Below are positions 1-6,363 of a stretch of DNA of 15,109 bases, one piece after another. The number at the start of each line of letters is the position of its first letter. The stretch's first letter is position 1. The notes beneath the pieces were generated by a model. The model made no database searches, was not told where the DNA came from, and worked only from the letters and a program-made list of their open reading frames with translations. The stretch comes from Alphaproteobacteria bacterium. Lineage in GTDB: Bacteria > Pseudomonadota > Alphaproteobacteria > UBA828. The position numbers and the translations under genes were made by a program. The DNA is taken from positions 1-15,109 of the forward strand of contig JAJDVB010000194.1 of assembly GCA_022826345.1 (NCBI GenBank), in the 5' to 3' direction.

Positions 1-175
1 GCCATGGGGTGGAAATCGCCGGATCGCCCTCTTCGCCGACCCGAGAGCCGCAGAAATCTGCGACCTCGCTGGGGTAAGAAAAATCTCAGATCACCTGGAG
101 CCCTTGCTCATCAAGGGATTCCCGACAGCGCACACGGCTCGGACGCCAGTTGCAAGCGCCAATAGTGCGGAGGAC

Positions 176-847
176 ATGACGGCAGGGAGCATGTCGCCCG
201 CCGGGCCAGAGACGCTCGTGAGCGCCCGCGACATCGGCGTCAGGCGAAGCGAGCGCTGGATCATCCGCCACGTCGACGTTCAGGTGCCGAGGGGCGCGCT
301 GGTTTACGTGATCGGCGCCAACGGTGCCGGCAAATCGACCTGCGCCAAGGCCGTCCTCGGCCTGATCCAGATCGACGAAGGCGCGGTCGAGCGCGCGTCA
401 GGCGTGGCGGTGGGCTATGTACCGCAGCGCCTCGCCATAAGCCCGACGCTGCCGCTCAGGCTCCGCCGCCTGATGACGTTGACCCGGCACTACCCGCGCC
501 GAGAGATCGAGGCCGCGCTCGCCGCCGTCGGCCTTGAGCGGCTCGGCAATCCGCCCATCTCGACGCTCTCCGGCGGCGAGTTCCAGCGGCTCCTGCTGGC
601 GCGGGCGTTGATCGAGAGGCCCGATCTGCTGGTTCTCGACGAGCCGGCTCAGGGCGTTGACGTGAGCGGAGCGGACGTCTTTCACGAGTTGATCCAGGAG
701 GTCCGTCGCAGCCTGGGCTGCGGTATCCTGATCATCTCCCACGACATCGAGCTTGCGGCCAAGACCGGCGATGATGTCGTGGTCCTCGTGCCCCACGAGC
801 ATGACGAGGAGCCCGCCGGCGCGGGCGCCGGTGCGCCGGGGGCCTGA
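176..847 (+). CDS. znuC: Zinc ABC transporter ATP-binding protein ZnuC, short C-terminus
   Basis: ATPase of a high-affinity zinc importer, working on the cytoplasmic face with the ZnuB permease. Visible motifs in order: Walker A GANGAGKS, signature LSGGEFQR, Walker B LLVLDEPAQGVD and H-loop ISHD. The zinc assignment rests on the family look of the ATPase and on the ZnuB-type permease 3 bp downstream. ATG 176 is chosen because GGAGG lies just upstream and the ABC domain starts soon after; ATG 191 is also possible. The frame stays open leftward to base 2, so an upstream extension or fusion cannot be excluded. After the H-loop the protein ends in a short acidic Ala/Gly-rich tail containing HEHDEE. 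The usual C-terminal stretch with the HVCCSG-like segment is missing, which makes it (223 aa) shorter than E. coli ZnuC (about 250 aa). No znuA or zur is visible in the window. Confidence 0.88.
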   Translation: MTAGSMSPAGPETLVSARDIGVRRSERWIIRHVDVQVPRGALVYVIGANGAGKSTCAKAVLGLIQIDEGAVERASGVAVGYVPQRLAISPTLPLRLRRLMTLTRHYPRREIEAALAAVGLERLGNPPISTLSGGEFQRLLLARALIERPDLLVLDEPAQGVDVSGADVFHELIQEVRRSLGCGILIISHDIELAAKTGDDVVVLVPHEHDEEPAGAGAGAPGA

Positions 848-850
848 GCG

Positions 851-1669
851 TTGCTCGACGACTTCTTCACGCGCGCGCTCATCGCCGGTATCGGTCTCGC
901 GCTCGTCACCGGGCCGGCCGGGTGCTTCGTCGTCTGGCGCAGACTGGCCTACTTCGGCGAGACCATCGCGCACTCCTCGCTGCTCGGCGTTGCCTTCGCC
1001 ATCGTCATTAGCATCGATCTCGTGATCGGCATTCTGGCCAGCGCCGCGCTGGTGGCCTTCATCATGTTCTACCTCGACCGGCGCGGTACGCTGCCGACCG
1101 ACACTCTGCTGGGCCTGCTCGCCCATGGCGGGCTCGCGCTGGGTCTCGTGATCCTCTCGTTCTTCCCGTCCATGCGGATCGACCTGCACGGGCTGCTCTT
1201 CGGCGACATCCTGGCCGTCGCGCGTGTCGATCTGGCGGTGATCTGGGGCGGCGGCGCGGTCGTGTTGGGCGTGCTCGCGTGGCTCTGGCGCCCGCTGCTG
1301 GCGGCGACCGTCAACCCGGACCTCGCGGCCGTGGCGGGCCTGAAGCCGGAGCGCGCGCGGCTGATCTTCGGGTTGTTGGTGGCGGCGATCATCGCCGTCG
1401 CCATCAAGATCGTGGGTATCCTGCTGATCGTGGCGCTGCTGGTGATCCCGGCGGCCACCGCCCGGCGCTTCGCCCCAAGCCCCGAGTGGATGGCCGCAGG
1501 CGCGGCGGCGGTGGGTACCGCCGCGACCGTGGGCGGACTCTACGCGTCCGCGACCTGGGATACGCCCTCCGGCCCCTCCATCGTCGTCACCGCGCTAGCG
1601 CTCTTCATCGTGACCCGCATCGACGGGCTGCGGAATTTGGGTCAAGCGGTGCTCAGCCGGGGGCGGTGA
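851..1669 (+). CDS. znuB: Zinc ABC transporter permease ZnuB
   Basis: Inner-membrane permease of the zinc importer, ABC-3 family (272 aa, close to the usual 260-290). The sequence is strongly hydrophobic with about eight likely membrane segments. It has the family stretch around residues 30-45 (WRRLAYFGETIAHSSLLGVA) and the late stretch KIVGILLIVALLVIPAATA, both typical of ZnuB/MntB-like permeases. The start is TTG at 851, only 3 bp after the znuC stop, so the two genes are translationally linked in one operon. Zinc rather than manganese is preferred because the neighbouring leftward genes are also zinc-linked, but the permease alone does not settle the metal. Confidence 0.9.
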   Translation: MLDDFFTRALIAGIGLALVTGPAGCFVVWRRLAYFGETIAHSSLLGVAFAIVISIDLVIGILASAALVAFIMFYLDRRGTLPTDTLLGLLAHGGLALGLVILSFFPSMRIDLHGLLFGDILAVARVDLAVIWGGGAVVLGVLAWLWRPLLAATVNPDLAAVAGLKPERARLIFGLLVAAIIAVAIKIVGILLIVALLVIPAATARRFAPSPEWMAAGAAAVGTAATVGGLYASATWDTPSGPSIVVTALALFIVTRIDGLRNLGQAVLSRGR

Positions 1670-1685
1670 CGGCCTCGTCGGTGCA

Positions 1686-1717
1686 GCTGACGCCGGCGGC
1701 GATTGCCGCCCGTCAGC
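1686..1717. terminator. Hairpin between convergent znuB and zevB-like gene, probable bidirectional terminator
   Basis: GCTGACG (1686-1692) pairs perfectly with CGTCAGC (1711-1717), and GGCGGC (1695-1700) pairs with GCCGCC (1705-1710). This leaves a GATT loop and a 2-nt bulge on the left arm. The hairpin lies in the gap between two convergent genes and overlaps the stop codon of the leftward one. There is no T-tract on either side, so a classical intrinsic terminator is not certain. Confidence 0.45.
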
Positions 1718-2750
1718 CGAGCGGCGTGTTGAGAAAGGCAATGAACGAGACCAGGCCGACGAGGGTGACCAGGGCGGCGCCCGCGTAGTTCATTCCGTGG
1801 CGGAGCGCGATGGCCCCGCCTCCGCCCGAGCGCTCCATGACCCGCATCGCGGCCTGCCTTGCGAGGATCGCGCCCACCCCAAGCACGCAGATGCTGGACC
1901 CGATGCCGAGCGACATCGCCGCCACCAGCAGGGAGCCCGGAACGATCATGTCGTTCGCCACCGCATAGAGCATGATCAGCACGGCGCCGGGGCAGGGGAC
2001 CATGCCGGCCGCGAGCGCCAGAATGCGGCCTTCCGCCTTGCCGCCGTGGCTGTGGCCGTGATGGTGGTGATGGCCGTGGCCACGATGGTGGCCATGACCG
2101 TGCCCGTGCGCATGAACGTGATCGTGGTCGTGATGGTGAGTGTGCCCCCCGTGGCCGCGCGCTCTCAGCGAGGCCCGAATGGCCTGGTAAAGCATGTAGA
2201 GGCCGATGCCGACGATGATGAGGAAGCTCGCGGCGCGCACGCCCGGCACATCGGAGAGCCCCAGTCCGAAGCCGCCGCGCAGCACGAGGTCGGCCAGCCA
2301 GACGATGACGATGGCGGCGATGACGTGGACGATGGCGATCTGCAGGGCCATCACGACGCCGCGCATCACCCGCGCTTCCCGCCCGAGGAAGTAGGAGACG
2401 ACGACAAACTTCCCGTGCCCCGGCCCGAATGCGTGGATGGCGCCGTAGGCGAACGCGACCGCAAGGGCCAGGAGGAAGGCACCGAGATTCTCGCCCCGCT
2501 CGATGGCGTTCATGTGGAAGGCCACTTCGGCGTTGGCGCGGCGCTGGAAGTCCATCAGGAAGTCCGTCACCCCGTCAAAGAAGCCGCCGCCCTCCTCGAC
2601 GATTTCGACCTCCACAGGGGCCGGCGTTGCGGCGTCGGTTTGCGAAAGCGCGAGCGGCGCCGTGAACAGGCTCGTCAAGAGCAGCCCGCACACCATGCCC
2701 AACAGCGTGGCCGGTCTGCGGCGGCGGCGTCTTTGGAGCCGCTGCTTCAT
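1713..2750 (-). CDS. NicO-family metal permease with His-rich loop (ZevB-like)
   Basis: Membrane transporter of the NicO (RcnA/ZevB) family, 345 aa. The N-terminus has a poly-Arg n-region followed by a hydrophobic segment (about 14-36), probably a signal or anchor. The family motif HAFGPGHGK is at 106-113. A cytosolic or periplasmic loop at about 200-236 holds 21 histidines, and VPCPGA at 251-256 opens the second half; about six membrane segments follow this plan. The gene starts 6 bp after the stop of the DUF1007 gene, so they form one operon. This pairing matches ZevA/ZevB, reported in Haemophilus influenzae as zinc acquisition proteins. NicO members elsewhere export nickel or cobalt, so the direction and the metal are inferred from the neighbouring znu genes. 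Confidence 0.82.
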   Translation of the reverse strand: MKQRLQRRRRRRPATLLGMVCGLLLTSLFTAPLALSQTDAATPAPVEVEIVEEGGGFFDGVTDFLMDFQRRANAEVAFHMNAIERGENLGAFLLALAVAFAYGAIHAFGPGHGKFVVVSYFLGREARVMRGVVMALQIAIVHVIAAIVIVWLADLVLRGGFGLGLSDVPGVRAASFLIIVGIGLYMLYQAIRASLRARGHGGHTHHHDHDHVHAHGHGHGHHRGHGHHHHHGHSHGGKAEGRILALAAGMVPCPGAVLIMLYAVANDMIVPGSLLVAAMSLGIGSSICVLGVGAILARQAAMRVMERSGGGGAIALRHGMNYAGAALVTLVGLVSFIAFLNTPLG

Positions 2751-2756
2751 CGAAGC

Positions 2757-3347
2757 TTATCCATCGCAGGCGAGCGTGACCGGCTGGGGATGGCCGGATT
2801 GCGCGCCCTTGCCGCGCGCAATGCGGAACTTGCAACCCGGAGTCATCTCGCCGCTAACCAGCAGGAAGGGCGAATCGGAAAAGCTGAAATCCACGAAATT
2901 CTCGCGATCGAACAGGCTGACGGATACAGGCTTTGCCTTCGGATCGAGGGGCGGTGTAACGCCCACCGTAAACTCGTAGACGAGCCGCGCCTGCTCGATC
3001 CGTGCCGCAAACCGATCCACGTCGATGCCGTCGTATTGTTCCTCTCCCGACCAGATGTGAACAAAATAGTCGGCGGGTGAGAGTGGATCGAAGGTCTCGG
3101 AACGCAGGTTTCTGACTTCAAGAGGATTGAGCGTTCCATCCCTGTCCAGGTCGTAGGTCTGGATGGTGTGGGCGCTGTAGAAGTCGTCGAATGCCCACGA
3201 AAAATCCAACCCGCCGACCCGCTGATCGTCGAACGCGACGGTGATCGTGGTCTCGACCCAGACGTCCGGATTGGCGCGCGCTTCGGTCGCCGCCAGCGCT
3301 ACGGTCAGGGCGACAATCGGCACCCACAGCCTGAGCATCGTCGCCAT
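2757..3347 (-). CDS. DUF1007 periplasmic protein (ZevA-like) with EF-hand-type loop
   Basis: Probable periplasmic partner of the NicO permease (DUF1007 family, ZevA-like), 196 aa from ATG 3347. A signal peptide is clear: a basic start, then VPIVALTVALAA, with cleavage likely after TEARA. The mature protein begins NPDVWVETTITVAF. Most family members I know carry a His-Pro-His start here (HPHVW), so both histidines appear replaced by Asn and Asp. A textbook EF-hand calcium loop, DLDRDGTLNPLE, lies near residues 66-77. Start choice: ATG 3377 and 3365 are also in frame, but none has a good ribosome site, and the repeated element at 3359-3380 looks more like promoter DNA than coding sequence. The longer reading frame up to 3689 is antisense to the GntR gene and is not used. 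Confidence 0.75.
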   Translation of the reverse strand: MATMLRLWVPIVALTVALAATEARANPDVWVETTITVAFDDQRVGGLDFSWAFDDFYSAHTIQTYDLDRDGTLNPLEVRNLRSETFDPLSPADYFVHIWSGEEQYDGIDVDRFAARIEQARLVYEFTVGVTPPLDPKAKPVSVSLFDRENFVDFSFSDSPFLLVSGEMTPGCKFRIARGKGAQSGHPQPVTLACDG

Positions 3348-3358
3348 GAAGGGACGTT

Positions 3359-3380
3359 GTGACATGTTGCGTGACATGTC
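3359..3380. promoter_or_regulatory. Repeated GTGACATGT element ahead of the ZevA-like gene, candidate operator
   Basis: GTGACATGT occurs twice in direct orientation (3359-3367 and 3371-3379), exactly 12 bp apart. The second copy forms the perfect palindrome GACATGTC (3373-3380). On the minus strand the same bases read TTGACA, a good -35 hexamer, but the -10 at 17 bp (CAACGT) is poor. The position just upstream of the metal operon makes a metal-dependent repressor such as Zur a reasonable guess. The sequence does not match the AT-rich Zur consensus I know. Confidence 0.35.
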
Positions 3381-3418
3381 AAGAGAAAGGGTGCCGGCGC
3401 GAGGGCGGCGCGGCTTGG

Positions 3419-4165
3419 CTAGGGCGTGAGATCCACGGGCCCGAGCGCGATCTGCGGGGGCGAGTCGGTCAGCGCTTCCAACACCTTCCTCTGGCTGCCG
3501 CGCAGCGCCTTCTCGGTCAGTTCCGCCGCCCGCTCGCCGTCGCCTTCGATCAGCGCGTCGACCAGGTCGTCGTGGAAGTGGTGAAACTCGTGCTCCCGCC
3601 GCTGCATGGCGAGGCCCAGATGCACGATGCGCTCGTGCTGCTCCATGAGGCCGACGACCAGGGTGACCAGGCGCTGGTTGCCGGTGCACTCCGCGACGTA
3701 GCGGTGGAACTCGCGGTTGGCCCGCAGGTAGGCCGCCCGGCCGGCCCTGTCGCCTTCCGGATAGGTCGTGTGCGCGGCCTCGTTGAGCGCGCGCAGGCGG
3801 ACCGCATCCACCCTGCCGGCGGCGAGCCTCACGGCGGTGACGTCGAGCACGAGGCGGAGCTGAAAGATCTCCTGAATGTCGCGCAGGGTGACCGGGGAGA
3901 CCGCGTTGCCCTGTCGCCCGCGTGAGACGATCAGCCCTTCCTGGCGCAGGCGCATCATGGCGCTGCGGATGGGCGCCTTGCTCATGCCGTAGCGCGCGAC
4001 GAGCGATCCCTCCGACACTTCCTCGCCCGGCTGCAGTGCGCAGGAGATGATGTCGTCCTTGATCGTCGCGTAGGCCGTGTCGTTCAGGTTCTGCGCGCCC
4101 GCCTGCGTGCCTTCAGCCGGCGGTCTGGAAGAGAGCTTGGCTGTGCGGGGCTTGCGGGACGGCAT
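3419..4165 (-). CDS. GntR family transcriptional regulator, FCD (FadR) subfamily
   Basis: DNA-binding regulator of 248 aa. A winged helix-turn-helix of GntR type spans about 28-95 (LQPGEEVSEGSLVARYGMSKAPIRSAMMRL region). An all-helical FCD effector domain spans about 100-230. The usual metal-binding positions of FCD domains are present: Asp108, His154 and His178, plus a His cluster at 195-198. The first 25 residues are a basic, disordered-looking extension. The gene is divergent from the cupin dioxygenase gene with 223 bp between the starts, which suggests it controls that gene and possibly itself. The effector would then be an aromatic acid or ketone, but this is inference. The zinc pair downstream has the same orientation but is separated from it by the repeat element at 3359-3380. 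Confidence 0.9.
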   Translation of the reverse strand: MPSRKPRTAKLSSRPPAEGTQAGAQNLNDTAYATIKDDIISCALQPGEEVSEGSLVARYGMSKAPIRSAMMRLRQEGLIVSRGRQGNAVSPVTLRDIQEIFQLRLVLDVTAVRLAAGRVDAVRLRALNEAAHTTYPEGDRAGRAAYLRANREFHRYVAECTGNQRLVTLVVGLMEQHERIVHLGLAMQRREHEFHHFHDDLVDALIEGDGERAAELTEKALRGSQRKVLEALTDSPPQIALGPVDLTP

Positions 4166-4320
4166 GGATGCTCAGGCCCTTGCCGGCTGACCGGCGCGCT
4201 GGTTGCGCCTGAGCGTAACGCATGTGTTTGCCGGCTACGAGGGGCGGCAGCAGAGGCAGCGGGTGCGAGGGGCCACCGGCGTTCAGCCGGCGCCATTTGC
4301 GCGCTTCCGTTCCGGTACAA

Positions 4321-4336
4321 CAAGCGGCGCCGCTTG
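4321..4336. promoter_or_regulatory. 16-bp perfect palindrome in the GntR/cupin divergent region, candidate operator
   Basis: CAAGCGGCGCCGCTTG is a perfect inverted repeat with no spacer. Its right end is 52 bp upstream of the cupin ATG, inside the only non-coding gap between the two divergent genes. Dimeric GntR/FCD regulators bind palindromes of about this size, so this is the best operator candidate. No clear -10/-35 pair was found in the 223-bp gap. Confidence 0.4.
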
Positions 4337-4388
4337 CTTCGGCATACCGATCGGCTACGCTCGGGCCGCCACCTGAAGGGAGAGCCCG

Positions 4389-4907
4389 ATGAGCCAAGCC
4401 GCCGCCTCCGTCACCCGCATCTCAGCGCCGAGCGCCCACCCGTTTTCGCCGCCCGACATCGTGCTCCATACCGAGCCAGAGGACGAGCGCATCTGGGTGC
4501 CGCTGAAAGAGGGCGTCTGGCTGCGCCCGCTGATGTACAACACCGTGCAGGGCGGCTGGTGCGAGGTGGTCAAGGTCACGGGCGGCGGCTTCGTCTCGCG
4601 CCACCGGCACCCGGCGCCGGTCCACGGCCTCGTGCTCAAGGGCGCCTTCCGCTACCTGGAGCACGACTGGATCGCCGATCAGGGCACCTACATCTACGAA
4701 CCGCCGGGCGAGGTCCACACTCTCGTGGTGGACGACGACTGCCCCGAGATGCACTGCTTCTTCGCGATCTCGGGCTCGGTCAACTACGTGGACGAGGAAG
4801 GCCGGGACGTCCGCGCCGAGGACGTCTTCCACCGACTCGACCGTGCGCGCGAGCACTACGAGGAGGTCGGCCTCGGCGCCGACTACGTGAAGAACTTCGT
4901 GCGCTAG
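4389..4907 (+). CDS. Cupin dioxygenase, 2,4'-dihydroxyacetophenone dioxygenase family
   Basis: Single-domain cupin of 172 aa. The core reads SRHRHP (70-75), then PVHG, then YLEHDW (89-94) and EPPGEVHTLVV (104-114). These are the landmarks of 2,4'-dihydroxyacetophenone dioxygenase, a non-haem iron enzyme that cleaves the C-C bond of the ketone side chain to give 4-hydroxybenzoate and formate. The likely iron ligands are His72, His74 and His110; their spacing agrees with the ligands I recall for the characterised enzyme. GGGAG upstream supports ATG 4389. The divergent GntR regulator and the absence of other aromatic genes nearby leave the true substrate open. A related cupin with another keto-aromatic or acyl substrate is the main alternative. 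Confidence 0.78.
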   Translation: MSQAAASVTRISAPSAHPFSPPDIVLHTEPEDERIWVPLKEGVWLRPLMYNTVQGGWCEVVKVTGGGFVSRHRHPAPVHGLVLKGAFRYLEHDWIADQGTYIYEPPGEVHTLVVDDDCPEMHCFFAISGSVNYVDEEGRDVRAEDVFHRLDRAREHYEEVGLGADYVKNFVR

Positions 4908-4972
4908 CGTGGTCGGAGCCTGCGTGTCGAAGAGATCGAGACCGCAGGCATCGGATGTCGGAGCGATTTGCC

Positions 4973-5155
4973 ATGCAAGAGGGATTCACGGCCGTCGTGA
5001 AGCAATCCGGTCCTTGGTGGATCGGGTGGATCGAGGAGATTCCCGGCGTCAATTGCCAGGAACGCACGAGAGAGGAGTTGCTGGAAACCCTCCGAGTGAC
5101 GTTGCGTGAAGCGCTGGAGTTGAACCGCCGGGAAGCCATCGAGGCCGCTGCTTGA
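4973..5155 (+). CDS. Small HicB-like protein without a HicA partner
   Basis: 60-aa protein beginning MQEGFTAVVKQSGPWW and continuing with WIEEIPGVNCQERTREELLETL. This is the compact beta-alpha-beta fold of HicB-family antitoxins, including the GxxxxWxxExPGxxxxG/E-type core. ATG 4973 is preferred over 4955: it aligns with the usual family start and has GGAG 9 bp upstream. HicB normally pairs with the RNA-cutting HicA toxin, but the gaps on both sides (65 bp to the cupin stop, 23 bp to the next gene) are too small for hicA. It is therefore an orphan. No extra DNA-binding C-terminal domain is present, so promoter binding is not obvious. The downstream methyltransferase could be co-transcribed. 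Confidence 0.75.
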   Translation: MQEGFTAVVKQSGPWWIGWIEEIPGVNCQERTREELLETLRVTLREALELNRREAIEAAA

Positions 5156-5178
5156 GAGCTTGATCTCGAAGCACTGAG

Positions 5179-6243
5179 TTGCTGTTTTTGTCCGCGACAA
5201 CCAACGAATTCTTGGCCTTGTCTTCGAAGCTCTCCAAAGTATTTGAGAACGTGCTGAAGCGCGACGCCGTTGCATCGACTGTCCGCGGCTATGAACGCGA
5301 TTTCGGTCGTGACGAGGCGGAAAGCCTGGAACGACGGAAGAGGGAGTACAAGGCTCTCACCAACCAATACTACGATCTAGTAACGGACTTCTATGAGTAC
5401 GGTTGGGGCAAGTCCTTTCATTTTGCGCCGCGTGCCTCGGACGAAAGTTTTCCAGAGTCTCTCGTGCGCCATCAACGCTACCTCGCACAACGACTCGCCC
5501 TGCAACCCGGAATGCGGGTGGTGGATCTAGGCTGTGGTGTCGGTGGACCTTTGCGTGAGATCGCCCGCTTCACGGGTGCCACGATCGTCGGCGTGAACAA
5601 CAATGGTTACCAGCTTGAACGAGCCCGGACATTGACCGACGAAGCGGGACTCGGTCGCCTGGCTGAGTATCTCAAGTGCGACTTCATGCACATGGATGCG
5701 CCGGACGAGTCCTTCAACGCCGCCTACGCGATCGAGGCCACCATCCACGCGCCGAGCAAGGTTGGCTGCTACGGTGAAGTATTCCGTGTGCTCAAGCCGG
5801 GAGGATGCTTCGCGGCGTACGAGTACTGTCTGACCAGCCGCTTCGACCCAGATAACCGGCGGCACCAGCGGATAAAGAGCGATCTCGAGGTTGGCGGAGC
5901 ATTGCCGGACATCCCCTTTCCGCACCAAATCGACGATGCGCTGCGGCGGGTCGGGTTCGAGTTGCTGGAAGCCCGAGACCTGAACGAGAACGCGGGGCCG
6001 GGCATCCCCTGGTACCAACCCCTCGCCGGTTCACGCCTCTCCCTTGCCGGCTTTCGCAGTTCGAGACCGGGGCGCATGGTGACACACGGCACATTGCAGC
6101 TCCTGGAAGCACTCAGGATCGTGCCCGAGGGGACCGTGCGCGTGTCCGGCCTCCTGAATCTGTGTGCAGCAGCGATGGTGGCATCCGGGCGCTTGGGTAT
6201 CTTCACGCCGATGTATCTCGTGCACGCGCGCAAACCGCAATAA
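5179..6243 (+). CDS. Sterol 24-C-methyltransferase-like (Erg6/SMT) enzyme
   Basis: SAM-dependent methyltransferase of 354 aa whose motif set matches eukaryotic Erg6/SMT rather than a generic methyltransferase. In order: FYEYGWGKSFHF (71-82, sterol-binding region I), VDLGCGVGGPLREIARF (115-131, SAM site), VGVNNNGYQ (137-145), IEATIHAP (185-192), FRVLKPGG (202-209), IPWYQPL (276-282) and a C-terminal GIFTPMY then ARKP. Known Erg6/SMT enzymes add a methyl group to C-24 of the sterol side chain. The length is close to yeast Erg6 (383 aa). The start is uncertain: TTG 5179 gives the full frame, no ATG exists before residue 112, and GTG 5251 would still keep the whole catalytic core. No squalene epoxidase, oxidosqualene cyclase or other sterol gene is in the window. 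Related small-molecule C-methyltransferases (tocopherol or mycolate type) lack the YEYGWG and IPWY signatures. Confidence 0.82.
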   Translation: MLFLSATTNEFLALSSKLSKVFENVLKRDAVASTVRGYERDFGRDEAESLERRKREYKALTNQYYDLVTDFYEYGWGKSFHFAPRASDESFPESLVRHQRYLAQRLALQPGMRVVDLGCGVGGPLREIARFTGATIVGVNNNGYQLERARTLTDEAGLGRLAEYLKCDFMHMDAPDESFNAAYAIEATIHAPSKVGCYGEVFRVLKPGGCFAAYEYCLTSRFDPDNRRHQRIKSDLEVGGALPDIPFPHQIDDALRRVGFELLEARDLNENAGPGIPWYQPLAGSRLSLAGFRSSRPGRMVTHGTLQLLEALRIVPEGTVRVSGLLNLCAAAMVASGRLGIFTPMYLVHARKPQ

Positions 6244-6301
6244 CGCCGCGATACCACGTAACACTGACCGACTCGCGCCAGCGGCGAGGCACGAATCAAC
6301 C

Positions 6302-6339
6302 GTGCAAGGCGGCGCCTGCCGCACCTATAATGCGCCGCC
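6302..6339 (+). promoter_or_regulatory. Candidate promoter for the Mo-hydroxylase operon, with a dyad around the -10
   Basis: A perfect -10 hexamer TATAAT is at 6326-6331, 32 bp before the first ATG of the operon. The -35 is weak (GTGCAA, 6302-6307, 18 bp upstream). GGCGGCGC (6308-6315) and GCGCCGCC (6332-6339) form an exact 8-bp inverted repeat that brackets the -10. A repressor bound there would block RNA polymerase. A GGGGGAG ribosome site follows at about 6350-6356. Confidence 0.45.
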
Positions 6340-6363
6340 GGTGAGCGAGGGGGAGCAGCCACC

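Noticed and set aside
2..175. Possible end of a Zur/Fur-type gene in the open frame before znuC
   Set aside because: A stretch reading RAAEICDLAG faintly recalls Zur, but the cysteine pairs are missing and no stop separates it from znuC; too weak to call.
2757..3689. Long minus-strand frame extending the DUF1007 gene to 3689
   Set aside because: The first 100 residues are antisense to the GntR gene and Arg/Ala-rich; a signal peptide begins only near 3347.
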